Source: Bradysia coprophila (Eukaryota > Arthropoda > Insecta > Diptera > Sciaridae). Taken from it: a stretch of DNA of 64,000 nucleotides. The stretch lies in the NCBI RefSeq assembly GCF_014529535.1, contig NW_023503493.1, forward strand, positions 22,476,001 through 22,540,000, in the 5' to 3' direction. Positions within the stretch are counted from its first letter, which is position 1. Each line of letters opens with the position of its first letter. This document shows positions 22,983 to 36,268 of this stretch, one piece after another. The notes under the pieces are model-generated. The model was not told the DNA's origin and made no database searches. It saw only the letters and a list, made by a program, of their open reading frames with translations. A program made the translations under genes and the position numbers.

Positions 22983-25900
22983 TTCATGGATTTGAAAAAT
23001 GTCTCTATCACTAAGCTCTACATTGTTTGCTTCTGCTGTCTTTTACCAACAAATTAACTCATACAAACATAAAGCTTAAACGCTGTGTTTGTGTGAGAAG
23101 ACCAGCTGAAGCGAGTTTCGACACGGATGACTTAACTTTAACACTTTAACACACAAATGACTTGTCACAAGTGACAATTTTTATTTTGATTTTTTATCTC
23201 TTAAGTAGATACGTGCACGCACGACGCCACGACATTTGCCACGAAATTTATATGGAAACAATTGAAAACCACAACAACTCCCAAATAAGAGGAAATATGT
23301 CCCATTTCTGTGAGTATAGAAATCATATTCACACATTTAACTACATAAAATCTTAAAAATCTCAAGTGTCGGCCATACATAAAAATTTCTCCCATATGGA
23401 CGACATGGTCCGAAATGGAAAAAAAAATATTCCAACAATTTTTTTCCCTGTAAATTATTTACGGTATTATAATCAAGCTACACTTTAATCATAATATACC
23501 CCATCCATTAATAGCAAAATATACACAATACAGATTTATATTTTCACGGTTAAACAGTTGTAAATGTGTTTACTAAAGCCACACATAATTGAAAATTTTG
23601 TATGGAAACCATAATTCCACCTAATTTGTTAAACAAATGTTCCAAACAGATTAAGAAGCTGAAACGAATTTCAACATTTCGAATTATAAATTGCTCCGAA
23701 TGAACAAAACCGTGTTAAGTGATTTCAAAGCATTTCTTGAAAAATGGGAAAATATTAATAATTCTCCTAGAGAGCGGAATGGATACATGCGAATGGGAAA
23801 TAAAAAAAACTATTTTCAGAAAAAATAAAATAAATTTTTGTATATTAATCCATAAATGAGAAAATATCATACCGATGTTATGGGTTATGAAAGCGTACAG
23901 TTTTAAACTCCACACTCAGAATTAGTGTAGTGAAAAAATGGATATTTTTTTTTGTTAGAATCGTCAGATATCAAAAAATAGGACATTGATTAAACGAATG
24001 TAATTAAATTTAATTAAAAAAATGTATTTTTTTCAGACCAACAGATTTATATTTTTACCATGAAGTTTTAGGCCAAAAGCTAATGAGGTTTTATAATAAC
24101 GATTGTTTCAGACGAGAGAGGAAAAAAAATCATTTAAACTTTTTGGCTTTTTTTTCGAACACAAAATATGCGGATATCGGAATTGTAATGTTTTATCAGT
24201 TGATTTATTTGTGGTAATTAATATTGTTTTTTGGAATGTTTTTTTTAATCAAAACTAAAATGGAAATTATCATACTTTCTAATGCAGACGGTCGACGCGG
24301 TAGTTAGTGTTTATCGACTGTAATCAAATTGGTAAAGGGTAAGTTAATGAATATGAAAATATTGTACCCATTAGAGTTGTGTATAGGTTGACGTGGCTAA
24401 CAAATGTGATGGACGAGGAAATAGTTATTTACAATAGTTATTAAAATATTTAAAAAATTGAAATTAGGATTTCAACAAAACTCACTCAAAAAGTCTACTT
24501 TCCAACTTTTTATCCATTTTTATAAATTAGGTATTATTTTTGTTGACCGAGGCGAGACTTTTAATTTTTATCCCTAGGTGTGTATAAGCCACTTTCGACC
24601 CTAGGGAAAACAAAATCATATAATGGTTACAACTTACAACGTTCTTATGATGATTAAAAGTGTCAATAATGTAAAGTGCAGATGGCTCTTGATTGCAAGT
24701 TGTTGGTTTGTGGATGCTGTTACAACTAAATAATTAGTGGAAGTATTGGTATTAGAAGTGTCTTTTCAACAGAAACTAGAAACTACTGTAGAAATTCGTA
24801 GATTCTTATTTTGTAGACTCAAAAACTAAGGAGAATTTCACCACATTCGAAAAATTGTTCCATATTCATGGTCAGCATAATTTAACTTCGAGTTTTAATT
24901 AAAACAATTCAGAGAATCACTTCAGACATTATTCGCAAGTCAAAAACGTTTTTTTGGGCTTAATGATGAAATGCAATTTGCTATAGTGTAAAAATGTTAC
25001 AAACATCCGCCTCCGACACCACTTTAAACTGTTCCACTTTATCAAAATTATAAACATGACAAAAATATATGGTGAATGACACGCCGTAGACGAACGTTAC
25101 GGTCTAGCAAGAAGATTAAAAAATATTAAAATTTAATGATAAGCATGGATGGATTTGCAAAAGTGTGATTTCATTTAAAAAAAAATGCGCGTAACTAGCT
25201 TAGAAATGATTCATCATCGACCAACAACGACAGAAAGAGGCGATCACGCTTAGAGTAAGAGTAAAAGAAGTACAAGATCATCAATATATGTAACAGATTT
25301 CACCGTTGTTCGGCGAAACTCTTTTCTTGCCTTTTAAAAGGTTTGAACTGTTGTCTAAAGAAACAATAAATTTTTGATCAAAAATTCACCAAAGAAATTG
25401 TTGGAAAAACTCATTTTCCATAAACTCAAAACGAAAATATAATTTTACCTTTACTTAACCGCTGAAAAATGTCTACCTCGTCTATTAAGTGGAGACAGAG
25501 TGAGATAGTGACGGGTTTTTATAAAACAAAGGAATTTTTTGTTAATATTATGCATGAATATTATATGAAGAGGAAGCCATAAAGTGAACCCACAAATCGA
25601 CGCCATTTAGCTTAATAATTTTATCTTTTTCTCGTAATCTTACAATGATACACATTTAATTCCCACTCAACTCATCGTATATAAATTATATACAAAATTT
25701 TAACTAATTAGACAAATATCCGCTATATAAATTCTCATGTTACAAATACGAACAAAGCGAACAAAGCCCATTTCTAATCTTTAATTTAAAAGGATAATAT
25801 GGATATGGAAGAGAAGAGACCCGATCCACATTCGTATATGGATAGATATACACACAGCATAAATACCAGAGTCTTGTGTGATATAATTACATGTTTTTGA

Positions 25901-27231
25901 TAGCAATCTTGTGTGTCAATTCTACATTCACAATATTATTCGCATATATGAGCTCTGAGCCACATTTATATTGAGCGTACATACATCCGCATATTATACA
26001 GTAAGTGTGCAGCATTAGAGGAAATACAAACAGATTTGCTACTTGCGATAGCATCCCCCATCATAATAATGTTACACCCTTACGTGTGACCACAGATAAT
26101 CCTTAGAAAATCTCTACTTAACTGAAATGTCCCTATATTACAACACACACCATATATAATAGCGAAGAGGAATTGGTGTTGTATTTTCATTTTGAGGATG
26201 TTACCAAAGCTGAAATCTATGAGTTTAGTCATTTGATACAATAAATTGATAGGGATGGATGGATGATACTCTCATTGGTATGGGGATTAATTTTATTATT
26301 GTTTTGTTTTATTGGTTGTACTCAAACAAAAGACAAAGCCGAAGACAAACATCAGTATGAGTGTAGCATGGTGCTCTAATTTATTTATCTTCAACTGCTT
26401 AAGCAGACGAAATTTATCGGAAATACACAGAAACACAGAAAAATCAGAGTGAGATACAAGAGAAAATCAATTATAGAAACAGTAAAATCTTCAATTGAAT
26501 ATTTTATCAAGTTAATTTGTCACGAAAGGACAAAGCTATAAAATCGCTCTTTCAAATAATTAGATCCAACAACCGCAATCAAATTTTCAAACAAAAATGA
26601 ATTCGAAGATCACCTTCACGACATTTAATGTTGATTGGTTCAAGTATATTAAGAATTCATTTGGGTCTGCCTGTTTTTAGTTGATTCTCTGCATAAACCT
26701 TGATAGAATCGGAATTATACAGAGGTTCGTGCCACTAATCATTTTCTTTCGTAAACAGCTTAATTACAGCCATAAAAGTTTGATTTTCAGCATGAATTTT
26801 GTATGTTGCCCGACGCTGTGTTCAAGTTAAAAGTTGTGTGTGGAACAAGTTGACCGGAAAATCTGTTGATGAATAAAACCAATTTGTCGGGTAAATTGAA
26901 TTGTTGTTAATGGGTTTTCATAAATTGAATTTTTTGTCAACTTAATACGAAACTTTTGTGACGACCGTTCGCTTATAAATTGAATATTACAATTTGACTG
27001 GAATATTAATGGATTTTAATTTATAACTCAAACATATTCAATCGAATCAACATCGTCACCGAAATTTTATTTCCAGACAATCCTTTCTAATTTTGAAATT
27101 ATCTTATTAAGGAAAACTTTATTTCAATTCATTCTACAGTAAACATGCTAACGTACAAATAATCAAAATGAAATTAAGAAGAAAAAATACAAAAACAAAC
27201 GCAAAGAAAATCACTGAACGAAATACACTTC
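22983..27231. other. Long gene-free stretch
   Basis: AT-rich DNA. I see no exon, RNA gene or structured repeat that can be supported. Confidence 0.3.
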
Positions 27232-28112
27232 CTACATTGGGGTGCTTTTCGGGATGCTGGAGATAATGCACATTACGTTTCCATTTTGGATGGCTAGTGA
27301 AACCCTCTGAAACAGGTAAGTCCTAGACTTCGGTTCACCAGTTATGCGGATCAGATTAGCGTCAATCTTGTTCAATACATCCATTGATTCCTTTGCCCAA
27401 GGACCCAGTTGTTCTACCGCAAATGCGACGAAATGGTAGCTTCGTTTAAGTTTGGAATATTTCGAATGCTTTCGAATTGCGGCTTTTACCGACGCCATAC
27501 CTGGTGTCTTCGTTCTGCCAGCCATATTCGATGCGGCCGATGAATCGGCACACGTCGCATCCCACAATAGAGCCTTGCCCTTCTCCAAGCGGTGTATGTA
27601 ATGTCGTCCGGACGTTTATTGCCGTCATCTCGGAATAAACCGGGTGGTTCCAACAAAAAACTCCTATTAATGGAAGCCAAACCCGTGTGCAAAGTACGAT
27701 TGAGTTCAGCGTGTCGGAAGAATTTTCCAGTGTTCTTTTTACAATGCAACCCTTGACGACCCAACGAATCTACCGAAGTGCCGTAAATACACAAGAATGG
27801 GTGACAAATTTTGATTCCAAGACATGTTCGGAAAACGTCGTTGTTCATTAACGTTCCAATGCTTGGGCTCGGTACAACAGTAAGCCATGCTCCTGACATC
27901 TTGTTTTGAAGAAGATGAAAGCGGTACAGTTCGGTATCGTTGGTGAATGACAATGAAGCTGCGACTCTTTTGGAGTTAATTTGATCGCAGTTGAATTGTT
28001 TAGATCGATATACATTAACACCGCAGGTTATCGTTAACACATTGAAATTAATTGCGGCTTGCCAACTTTCGGCACCCTGGACTTTACTTAAATAGTCGAG
28101 GAATGCCTCCAA
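27232..28112 (-). pseudogene. C-terminal fragment of a retrotransposon ORF (zinc-ribbon plus restriction-like endonuclease)
   Basis: Reading leftward from 28112, the protein contains SGAWLTVVPSPSIGTLMNN, then a Cys/His segment (ICHPFLCIYGTSVDSLGRQG, then HCKK). A RPDD...LLWDATCADS segment follows, resembling the PD-(D/E)xK-type endonuclease that follows reverse transcriptase in some non-LTR retrotransposons. After it comes ITGEPKSRTYLFQRVSLAIQ. The frame breaks near 27590: the upstream part is in one frame (to about 27592) and the downstream part (to 27232) is shifted, as expected from loss of one base. A usual cysteine (C-x-C-G) reads tyrosine and a usual histidine (GRHG) reads glutamine. 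No reverse transcriptase domain is present; the copy is truncated at the inverted duplication at 28051-28224. Dead copy; class is by motif memory. Confidence 0.65.
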
Positions 28113-28224
28113 ATAAATTTCTAAAAATCCAAAACTGAATTCTAGATTTTTAGAAATTTATTTGGAGGCATTCCACGACTATTTAAGTAAAGTCCAGGGT
28201 GTCGAAAGTTGACAAGCCGCAATT
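28051..28224. repeat. Inverted duplication at the 5' end of the retrotransposon fragment
   Basis: Arms 28051-28128 and 28145-28224 are near-perfect complements (GGAGGCATTCC..ACTATTTAAGT in both) around a 16-bp loop. Weaker complementarity extends some 30 bp further out. The left arm is coding sequence of the broken ORF, so the right arm is a second inverted copy of the same coding DNA. Confidence 0.85.
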
Positions 28225-30680
28225 ATTTTGAATCCGTTAATGACAAGCAGCGACGGCACAAATAAGCTAAGAACACTAACACGACAAAACGTAATTAAAA
28301 CTAATGAAGTAAAAGATTTTGCATTAGCTGGTTAAAAAATCTAGTGCGTTGTTGGTCAATACAATGTAGTAATAAAATCGCAGAAATGAGCAAATGGTTT
28401 TACGCATGGTGAGTAGTCTGTGACCTCTAGGTTTAAAAAGATTTCGAACGAAAGAAGTAATAGATTAGGCAATGAGAATGGTTAAATTGAAGAAACTACT
28501 TTCAATTCAATCGTTCTACTCAAAATTTTCTATTTTCCAGTTTGTGAAATGATAAACCATCAATAATTACGTTTCTCTTAAAAAATTTAATTTCAGATCA
28601 AAAGTCTTCTTCTGTCTAATTTTTAATCAATATTTTTTAAGCTTAGACAATTCCTTGCCATTCTTTTCCATCTTTCATTGAAGTTCTGTGATATGTAAAA
28701 ACTGGCGAAAAAAGTGTGACTAATCGAGAATTCAAGACAAACGAACTTTTCTTGAATCTTTCTCCAGTTGATTCAATTTTTCTTCAAAGTTGTGTTGTTT
28801 GTATTTTTTGTCGTAACTGGCAGCTCAGTTGTAAACGAATATTCTTATATATGATCAATAGCTCAGCAACATTGGAAAAAATCATCTTCCGAGAGCTTAT
28901 TGTTTATGGTCTAAACCAATTATCTTTGGCAAAACGATAAATTAAAAAGAAAAACCAAACCAAAAGAATTGAAAATAAATCCCCATAAAAAATTGCTAAA
29001 TCACACAGCTTATAGAACTGAATTTGATAAACATAAATCACGGACGAAACAAACTTGCATGAGTCGAGGGTTTGTCATCCCCTTGCATAAGGTGCATTAT
29101 TACGTTCACATGTGGATACACAATTTAACCCATAAAAGGATATCTCTAACATTATGATGTTCATTTTCTAAAAGGGGTTACACCATCATTGTGTATTATA
29201 CGGTAGATCCAGCTGAAATATTCGTATACGGAGTAGCTACATACACAGTATGTATACACTTTACTAAAAGGAAGCATATTATGCGAATGAACACATTAAA
29301 TTCAAATAGACAAAATATTCTAAAGTTAATGATAATCGCCAAAAAAAAATAACATCCCTAAGCGTAGCGAATTTATTTTAGAGACGATTGTCCAAACAAT
29401 GAGGGTGGTGTAGCAAACATAAATTTGTCATGTAATTTGTTATGGAGCGGTTTAATCTTTTTGCACTCCCAGGGGTTGACACAATTTATTTATTAACTTA
29501 TCTATAAGATAATTTGGGATAATTGCTGCAGATACTTAATTATGAGTTGGATTTCGGTGTGCGGCAATAATAACGAAAATTTTCATATTCTCTGTACCAA
29601 CGAGTTATTATTCACATATTAGTACGGCTGTATGGTTTATTATATATCATTCATTGTGTGATGTATTATAACGTTCTATGTAGATGAGAGACTATGGAGC
29701 TCCTGGAATTTATCCACACATTATGTTCATAGATGTGAATAACTGAGTGTTAGACATATAGCTACAGACGTGTTTGGTATATGTATATATACATTTTCGA
29801 ATGTTTTCCGAAGCACCATGGATCGTTTTTTTTTTCTTTCTGAAGTTAATCTAACTATCATTACATCAGATCAAAAAATATTAAAGTTACAACCACAATA
29901 TCAAAATCATCGTAAACAATCACTTTTACCGAGAACTAAAAATCGATTTGTAATCATTTAACACGAATAATAGACATTTGTCATGTTCAATAAAACATTT
30001 CTCATTTTAAGCGTGGTTTTTTTCGCTCTCTCTCTCTCCCTTTAGCACTGGTGGTTCTAGTTAAACCATCAATACAATATTATATTTATATCTGTATCTG
30101 AATTTCTATGATGCCTTTATTTATAAAACTAATCGAACACACAACACAAAAAAAAATAATTTCATCTCATCTATCTTCATCATATCGATATAAATCATCG
30201 TCAAAAAATATAACTACGAACAACGGCAAGACATGGATTTATAATAAAAATGTTAAACAAAAACTCTTCAATGTTAAACCATGTTATTGATTTGATATGT
30301 GCAACCAGTTTTTAGATTTATTTATTTTCAGTTAAGTTTTTTTTTCTTCTCTATTTTGTTAAATTATTTAAGCTTACCGTTTATGGATTGAATGCTTAAA
30401 TGCCAGCGTTTTTTTTACAGTGAAAACTATTCTAATTTTATTATGAATATTTATATGGTTTAATCGTTTGTAGACATAAGTATGCAATGCAAGAATGTGG
30501 ATTAGTTAATTACGATACATGATAATAAAAACCAGAACAACAGAAATATTTTGAATGAAGGCTACAGTTTCAATTAGAGCTAATTGATTCGGTCACAGAA
30601 CAATATGTCAGTGTTCCCTGCGCAACACTTTAATGGCACGCCAATGTCGTTATTGCAATCAGAATGGATTTAAAAATAAC
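28225..30680. other. Gene-free stretch
   Basis: No gene is supported. TAAAACTAATGAAGTAAAAG at about 28296 is one end of the dispersed ~100-bp repeat without a recognisable other end. Confidence 0.3.
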
Positions 30681-31061
30681 AGAGAAATGATAAGTTTGTA
30701 TGCAATTTTCTCACATTCTCTCCCATAGAAGCCAACTGTCATTCAAATATTCCTTCTGAGGAACATGTGAATGATAGTTGGCTCCTATGGGAGAGAATAG
30801 AATTTTGTATGCAAATTTCTCACATTCTCTCCCATAGAAGCCAACTGTCATTCACATATTTCTTCTATCTGGCCACAGGCGTACCAACTTATCATTTCTC
30901 TGAACTCTCTAGAAGGAACATTGGAATGACAGTTGGCTTCTATGGTAGAGAATGTGAGAGAATTTGTATGTAGCTCTCTCACATTCTATCCCATAGAAGG
31001 CAACTGTCATTTCAATGTTCCTTCTATCTAGCCACAGACGTACAAACTTATCATTTCTCTG
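30681..31061. repeat. Cluster of alternating inverted ~50-bp units
   Basis: The unit ATTCTCTCCCATAGAAGCCA followed by ACTGTCATT occurs in alternating orientation: forward near 30715, reverse near 30775, forward near 30825, reverse near 30920, forward near 30980. Outer segments AGAGAAATGATAAGTTTG (30681) and CTTATCATTTCTCTG (twice, to 31061) are also inverted. It looks like successive MITE insertions or a cruciform-rich element. Confidence 0.75.
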
Positions 31062-31280
31062 AAAAATAAATATAATCGGTTTTCTGCTAGCGCCTGACAA
31101 ATTTTCGTAATTGAATACGATCGTTTCGTGACGTAAAGTACTAGCTAGAGGTATATACAGCAATGAGAAATCTGCCGACATGCGGCTAATTCATTGTAAA
31201 CAAATTCCAAGACCCGTAAATTGGTTGCGATGTTCTGATGATAGACAAATTTGTTTTTCGTACTCTGTGGACGATAATAT

Positions 31281-32425
31281 CGTTTTTAGCCCCGTACGAA
31301 GTACTGGGGGCTTATAAGATTAATATGCCGTCGAATTGGAAGCAGACAGTAAGGGCAAAGCATTTGGTTATGTTCATAGATGACGAATCCGCAATAAAAA
31401 AAATGTCCGTCCGTCCGTCCGTCCGTCCGTCCGTCCGTCCGCCTGTGACCCCTCTAGCTTGAGCAAATCACAACCTTTTTTCAAAATCCTTTTTTTTCCC
31501 GATTGGTATCGACAAAAGTAAGGTCAAGTTCGAAAATGGGCATGGTGGGGTCGGCCCTTCCAGAGCTAGGGCCCTATAGGTGTTTTTCAGTCTTTCGACG
31601 ATATCTACCGAAATACGCACGCAATAGCTGCTTGTGATATATCAAATGAAAGGTATTGACGAGTAGAACAAAGTTGCTGAACATTGTTTTTGTGTAGGAT
31701 GCAACTCGAGCTTGTTGGGAGGGCTCAAAGGTCGTTACTCGGCCCTAAGTGTTTTTTCCACATAAATCGAGTAAATCTCATCCGATTTTGCCAAATTTAG
31801 TTTTTTATGGAAAGTAATTGAATACCGAAAAGAACGTGTCGAAAAAAGTTTTAAATTTGGGCCCTTGGACTAAGGACGCTACTCGGCCCTAAGTGTTTTT
31901 TGCACATAAATCGAGTAAATCTCATCCGATTTTGCTAGATTTAGTTTTTTATGGAAGGTAATTGAATACCGAAAAGAACGTTGCGAAAAAAGTTTCAAAT
32001 TTGGGCCCTTGGACTAAGGCCGCTACTCGGCCCTAAGTGTTTTTTGCACATAAATCGAGTAAATCTCATCCGATTTTGCTAGTTTTTGTTTCATTTGAGA
32101 GATAATTGAATACCCAATAGAAAGTTGACAAAAAATTTTGGGTTTCTAAAATAATATCGTAAATTGTTGGTTTTATTTGAGAGGTACTTCGTACGGGCTT
32201 TCGTAATTGCGCTATGCGCAATTTTAAAAATGAACAGTTTCAGTAAATTTGACCATGCCCAACTTGACTTGCATTTTGGTAACAGACGCATTAGAGGGTT
32301 GTAGACGTATTAGGGTTCCGGGCGTATTACGGCTACGGACGTATTACGGTTACGGACGAAATAGGATTACGGGTCGTACGGGGCTAAGTCGCAGCAAACG
32401 CTCCGACTGTTCTGATGCCTTGTTT
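31281..32425. repeat. ~1.2-kb repeat, copy A (plus orientation), with 144-bp internal tandem units
   Basis: It begins CGTTTTTAGCCCCGTACGAA with a hairpin (CCCC..GTACGAAGTAC..GGGG). A (TCCG)n run follows at 31405-31440, then about three copies of a 144-bp unit. The unit contains CTCGGCCCTAAGTGTTTTTT and recurs at 31746, 31891 and 32035. GTACGGGGCTAA appears again near the right end. Copy B (34996-36268) is the same in reverse, and both end in AAACGCTCCGACTGTTCTGA. No protein is supported. Confidence 0.9.
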
Positions 32426-32996
32426 GAAAGATAATAGAGGACGCCAGCTTTTTGGCCAGTAACAATCATTTCAAACACTAACAATAATGCCCCGTCAAAA
32501 ATATCGACCATTGTGAATGCATACACCCAAAAAATTATTTTCAGCACAGCTGAACATTTTTTTTTTAAGCAGGACAAGTACAGATGTGTAACGTATAGTA
32601 GCAGTATAGACTTGCAACTAAAATGCATTTATATTCAGCTGAACAGGGCATCATTCTCATCTATCTTGTACATATTATAGCTCAATAGACAATAATACGG
32701 TTCAACAGTACAATAGTACTGTTCAACTACTACAAAAAATGCACTGCTATACTGTACAAATTCGGGACAAATATATGTAACATAGCAGTACAATGTACGG
32801 TTAAAGTGTAGTTCACCGGCACCCCCTAAAATCGATGTTTGAATGTTGTAATTAATGTAAAAAGTACTAACACTCACAAAACTATCTAAAATTTTATTTT
32901 TTCATGAATTTCCTAATTCTAATGATAACTCGACATTAGAATTTGCAAATTTCAATTCATTTGTACTTTGATATTCGGTCCATCAACATCAATAAT

Positions 32997-33331
32997 ATGG
33001 AAGATCACATCAATATATGTGATATTCACGGGTGGATGTTACAAGACAATGGTAAAATGTTGATACAAAAATTAACTGAATTCGGTGCCCTTCCTAAAGA
33101 AGGTGAACGATTATGTAAAAAAATGCCGTCAAACAATGACCATACGTTCTGACGAGTCCACAATTGATAAATTCAAGTGGTACTGTGGCAAGAAAGTATC
33201 TCAAAGAAAACAGAAAGCTACCAAGTGTCAATATAGTGTGTCGTTGCGGAAAGGGACTTTTTTACAAAAGTAAATTGCACCTCGATACTATAATAAAGTT
33301 TATTAGTTGTTGGCTGGACAACTCGCCCTAG
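32997..33331 (+). pseudogene. N-terminal fragment of a Merlin/ISXO2-like transposase
   Basis: From the ATG at 32997 one frame runs to 33152, a second is needed from about 33140 to 33273, and a third to 33331. Joined by eye they read like the start of ISXO2/Merlin transposases: a short helical lead (MLIQKLTEFGALPKEGERLC), a damaged Cys-containing segment (FKWYCGKKVSQRKQKATKC), SLRKGTFLQ, then SKLHLDTIIKFISCWLDN. No DDE catalytic core follows. The frames are separated by at least two frameshifts. Family call rests on the order and spacing of these segments. Confidence 0.45.
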
Positions 33332-33408
33332 AATGTGATCAGAAAAAACACAAGAATCTCACAGAAAACGGAAAACGGAAGAAGTAGAAATCAAAATCGA
33401 AATTATTG

Positions 33409-33495
33409 ATAGTATCGACAAAAATAAGCGATGTGAGATGTCGGGGTGTTTTATAATCAAATCTGTGTGGCAACAAATGAAGTAAAAGATTTTGT
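33409..33495 (-). repeat. Dispersed ~100-bp repeat, copy 2 (reverse)
   Basis: It carries TATCGACA at the left and AATGAAGTAAAAGATTTTG at the right, the two family ends in reverse orientation. The left end lacks the ATCTGT part. Confidence 0.5.
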
Positions 33496-34692
33496 TAGAA
33501 TCTGTCGTAAGAAAATCGATGATAATAATGCTGATGATATGTTTGATGTGCGGAAAAGATTATTTCTGAACGAGTCGAGAAAAGATTAGCATTGTAATTG
33601 TTTTGCTACAACACAAACAAATCGACCCAGTAAATAAATAAATGCATGATCAGTTAATGCATTCAATTGTTTTTTTTAAATTTTATTTCCTAGAACTGCA
33701 ATCAATTTCCATTAGTGAAATGACTCAATTAAAACCACAACTAATGTTCAAAGATTCGTAAATTGCAAACAGATTTCGTTGGACTTTTGAATTGAGTGCT
33801 GGGGTCACCGATTCCAAAATATATTATCTTCGTTTTGCAGAATTGCAGTACGTTTTCGTAGAAAAATATTAGATTTAAATCGGTCTCAATTTGCTTTAAA
33901 AAAAAAGGATTCATAGGAAGTAACAAGTGATCTATGCACTATAGCAAATATCCAATACACTTGTGCACATGATACACTCACATTATGATTGACTGAACTT
34001 CTAGGATAGACGCCACACCATACCAATTTCCGTGTAATTTGTATACTTAAAGGCATTCATAGCCATTCGACTTTATCAACAACAATTTATCTTCCATGTT
34101 AAACAAACCAAAATAAAAGGCATCGTCCGTGTCAAAATTACATGTCTATAATGGTTTTTGATGTAATTGATATTAGAAAATGCCCAAAAATATATATAAA
34201 AAAATTTGTTAATCTTCCATTGTATCTGGAATAAAATACCAGCAATTTTATTATATGATGATTCAGATAATTGGTCTAAGCGTTTTGTATTAGCTGTAGG
34301 TTGGAATATTTATATTTTATTCACATACCTCCGTAACAGCACACATCTATATATGGATGGGTATTGTAAATATATATAAACAAGAGAGTATAATAGAAAA
34401 GCACTAATGTTATATGACCGTCTGCGGTTGATAAAAATCAACTTATTTTGTGGATATTAGTTTTTTCTTCTTCTGATATTTGTAATTTGTTAGTTTTATA
34501 TTTATTTCAAAATGGGTAATAAATTATAAAAAATAAAATAATTATCGGCATGTGAACTTGACTGTAGGCATTGGGTTAATGATCATAATCACATCTTCTG
34601 AAAAGTCTTAGGCTTATTCTTTCATCAACAAAATATCATCTATCAGGCACTTACAAAATAAGGCTATCTGATACACTTTCAAAAACGGCAAG
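33496..34692. other. Gene-free stretch between repeats
   Basis: AT-rich DNA, nothing supportable. Confidence 0.3.
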
Positions 34693-34693
34693 T

Positions 34694-34797
34694 CATCTGT
34701 TATCGACCATGGACGACAAAAATCAACTATACGTTCTTTTTAACGCTGATATATAGAGCGAAATTTACGTTAAAACTAATGAAGTAAAAGATTTTTC
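34694..34797 (-). repeat. Dispersed ~100-bp repeat, copy 3 (reverse)
   Basis: It starts CATCTGTTATCGACCATGGA and ends ACTAATGAAGTAAAAGATTT, with ATATATAGAGCG in the middle. Both family ends are intact. Confidence 0.75.
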
Positions 34798-34995
34798 ATC
34801 AATCACTCGGATTGCTATTAACTGAAAGAAGTGGCAGATTTATTTACAATATTACCCAATTATTCTAATTAGTCTAATGGGTTAGACACTTATTACGATA
34901 TTCTTGTTCTTTTAAAAAAATGAATGGATAAGGATCTTCCATATAATAACAATTACAAACTCTTAAAATTTTCGGCTCAATTAAAATATTTATAA

Positions 34996-36268
34996 AAACA
35001 AGGCATCAGAACAGTCGGAGCGTTTGCTGCGACTTAGCCCCGTACAACCCGTAATCCTATTTCGTCCGCAGCCATAATACGTCAGTAGCCCTAATAAGCC
35101 CGGAACCCTAATACGTCTACAACCCTCTAATGCGTCTGTTACCAAAATGCAAGTCAAGTTGGGCATTGTCAAATTTACTGAAACTGTTCATTTTTAAAAT
35201 TGCGCATTGCGCAATTACGAAAGCCCGTACGAAGTACCTTTCAAATAAAACCAACAATTTACGACATTATTTTAGAAACCCAAAATTTTTTGCAAACTTT
35301 CCATTGGGTATTCAATTACCTCTCAAATGAAACAAAAACTAGCAAAATCGGTTGAGATTTACTCGATTTATGTGCAAAAAGCACTTAGGGCCGAGTAGCG
35401 GCCTTAGTGCAAGGGCCCAAATTTGAAACTTTTTTTGCCATCATTCTATTCGGCATTCAATTATCTCTCAAATGAAACAAAAACTAGCAAAATCGGATGA
35501 GATTTACTCGATTTATGTGCAAAAAACACTTAGGGCCGAGTAGCGGCCTTAGTCCAAGGGCCCAAATTTGAAACTTTTTTAGCCACGTTCTTTTCGGTAT
35601 TCAATTACCTTCCATAAAAAACTAAATCTAGCAAAATCGGATGAGATTTACTCGATTTATGTGCAAAAAACACTTAGGGCCGAGTAGCGGCCTTAATCCA
35701 AGGGCCCTAATTTGAAACTTTTTTCGTCAAGTTTTTTTCGGTATTCAATTACCTTCCATAAAAAACTAAAACTAGCAAAATCGGATGAGATTTACTCGAT
35801 TTATGTGCAAAAAACACTTAGGGCCGAGTAACAACCTTTGAGCCCTCTCAACAAGCCCACGTTGCATCTTACCCAAAAACAATGTTCAGCAACTTGGTTC
35901 TACTCGTCAATACCTTTCATTTGATATATCACAAGCAGCTATTGCGTGCGTATTTCGGTAGATATCGTCGAAAGACTGAAAAACACCTATAGGGCCCTAG
36001 CTCTGGAGGGGCCGACCCTACCATGCCCATTTTCGAACTTGACCTTACTTTTGTCGATACCAATCGGGGAAAAAAAGAATTTTGAAAAAAGGTTGTGATT
36101 TACTCAAGCTAGAGGGGTCACGGACGGACGGACATTTTTTTTATTGCGGATTCGTCATCTATGAACATAACCAAATGCTTTGCCCTTACTGTCTGCTTCC
36201 AATTCGACGTGTTACAAACGGCATATTAATCTTATAAGCCCCCAGTACTTCGTACGGGGCTAAAAACG
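34996..36268. repeat. ~1.2-kb repeat, copy B (reverse orientation)
   Basis: Reverse complement of copy A across its whole length. It has four rather than three 144-bp units; their CACTTAGGGCCGAGTAG motifs are at about 35382, 35527, 35671 and 35813. The (GGAC)n run has shrunk to about three units (36121-36133). It ends with TACTTCGTACGGGGCTAAAA. Copies A and B form a large inverted pair around 2.57 kb. Confidence 0.9.
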
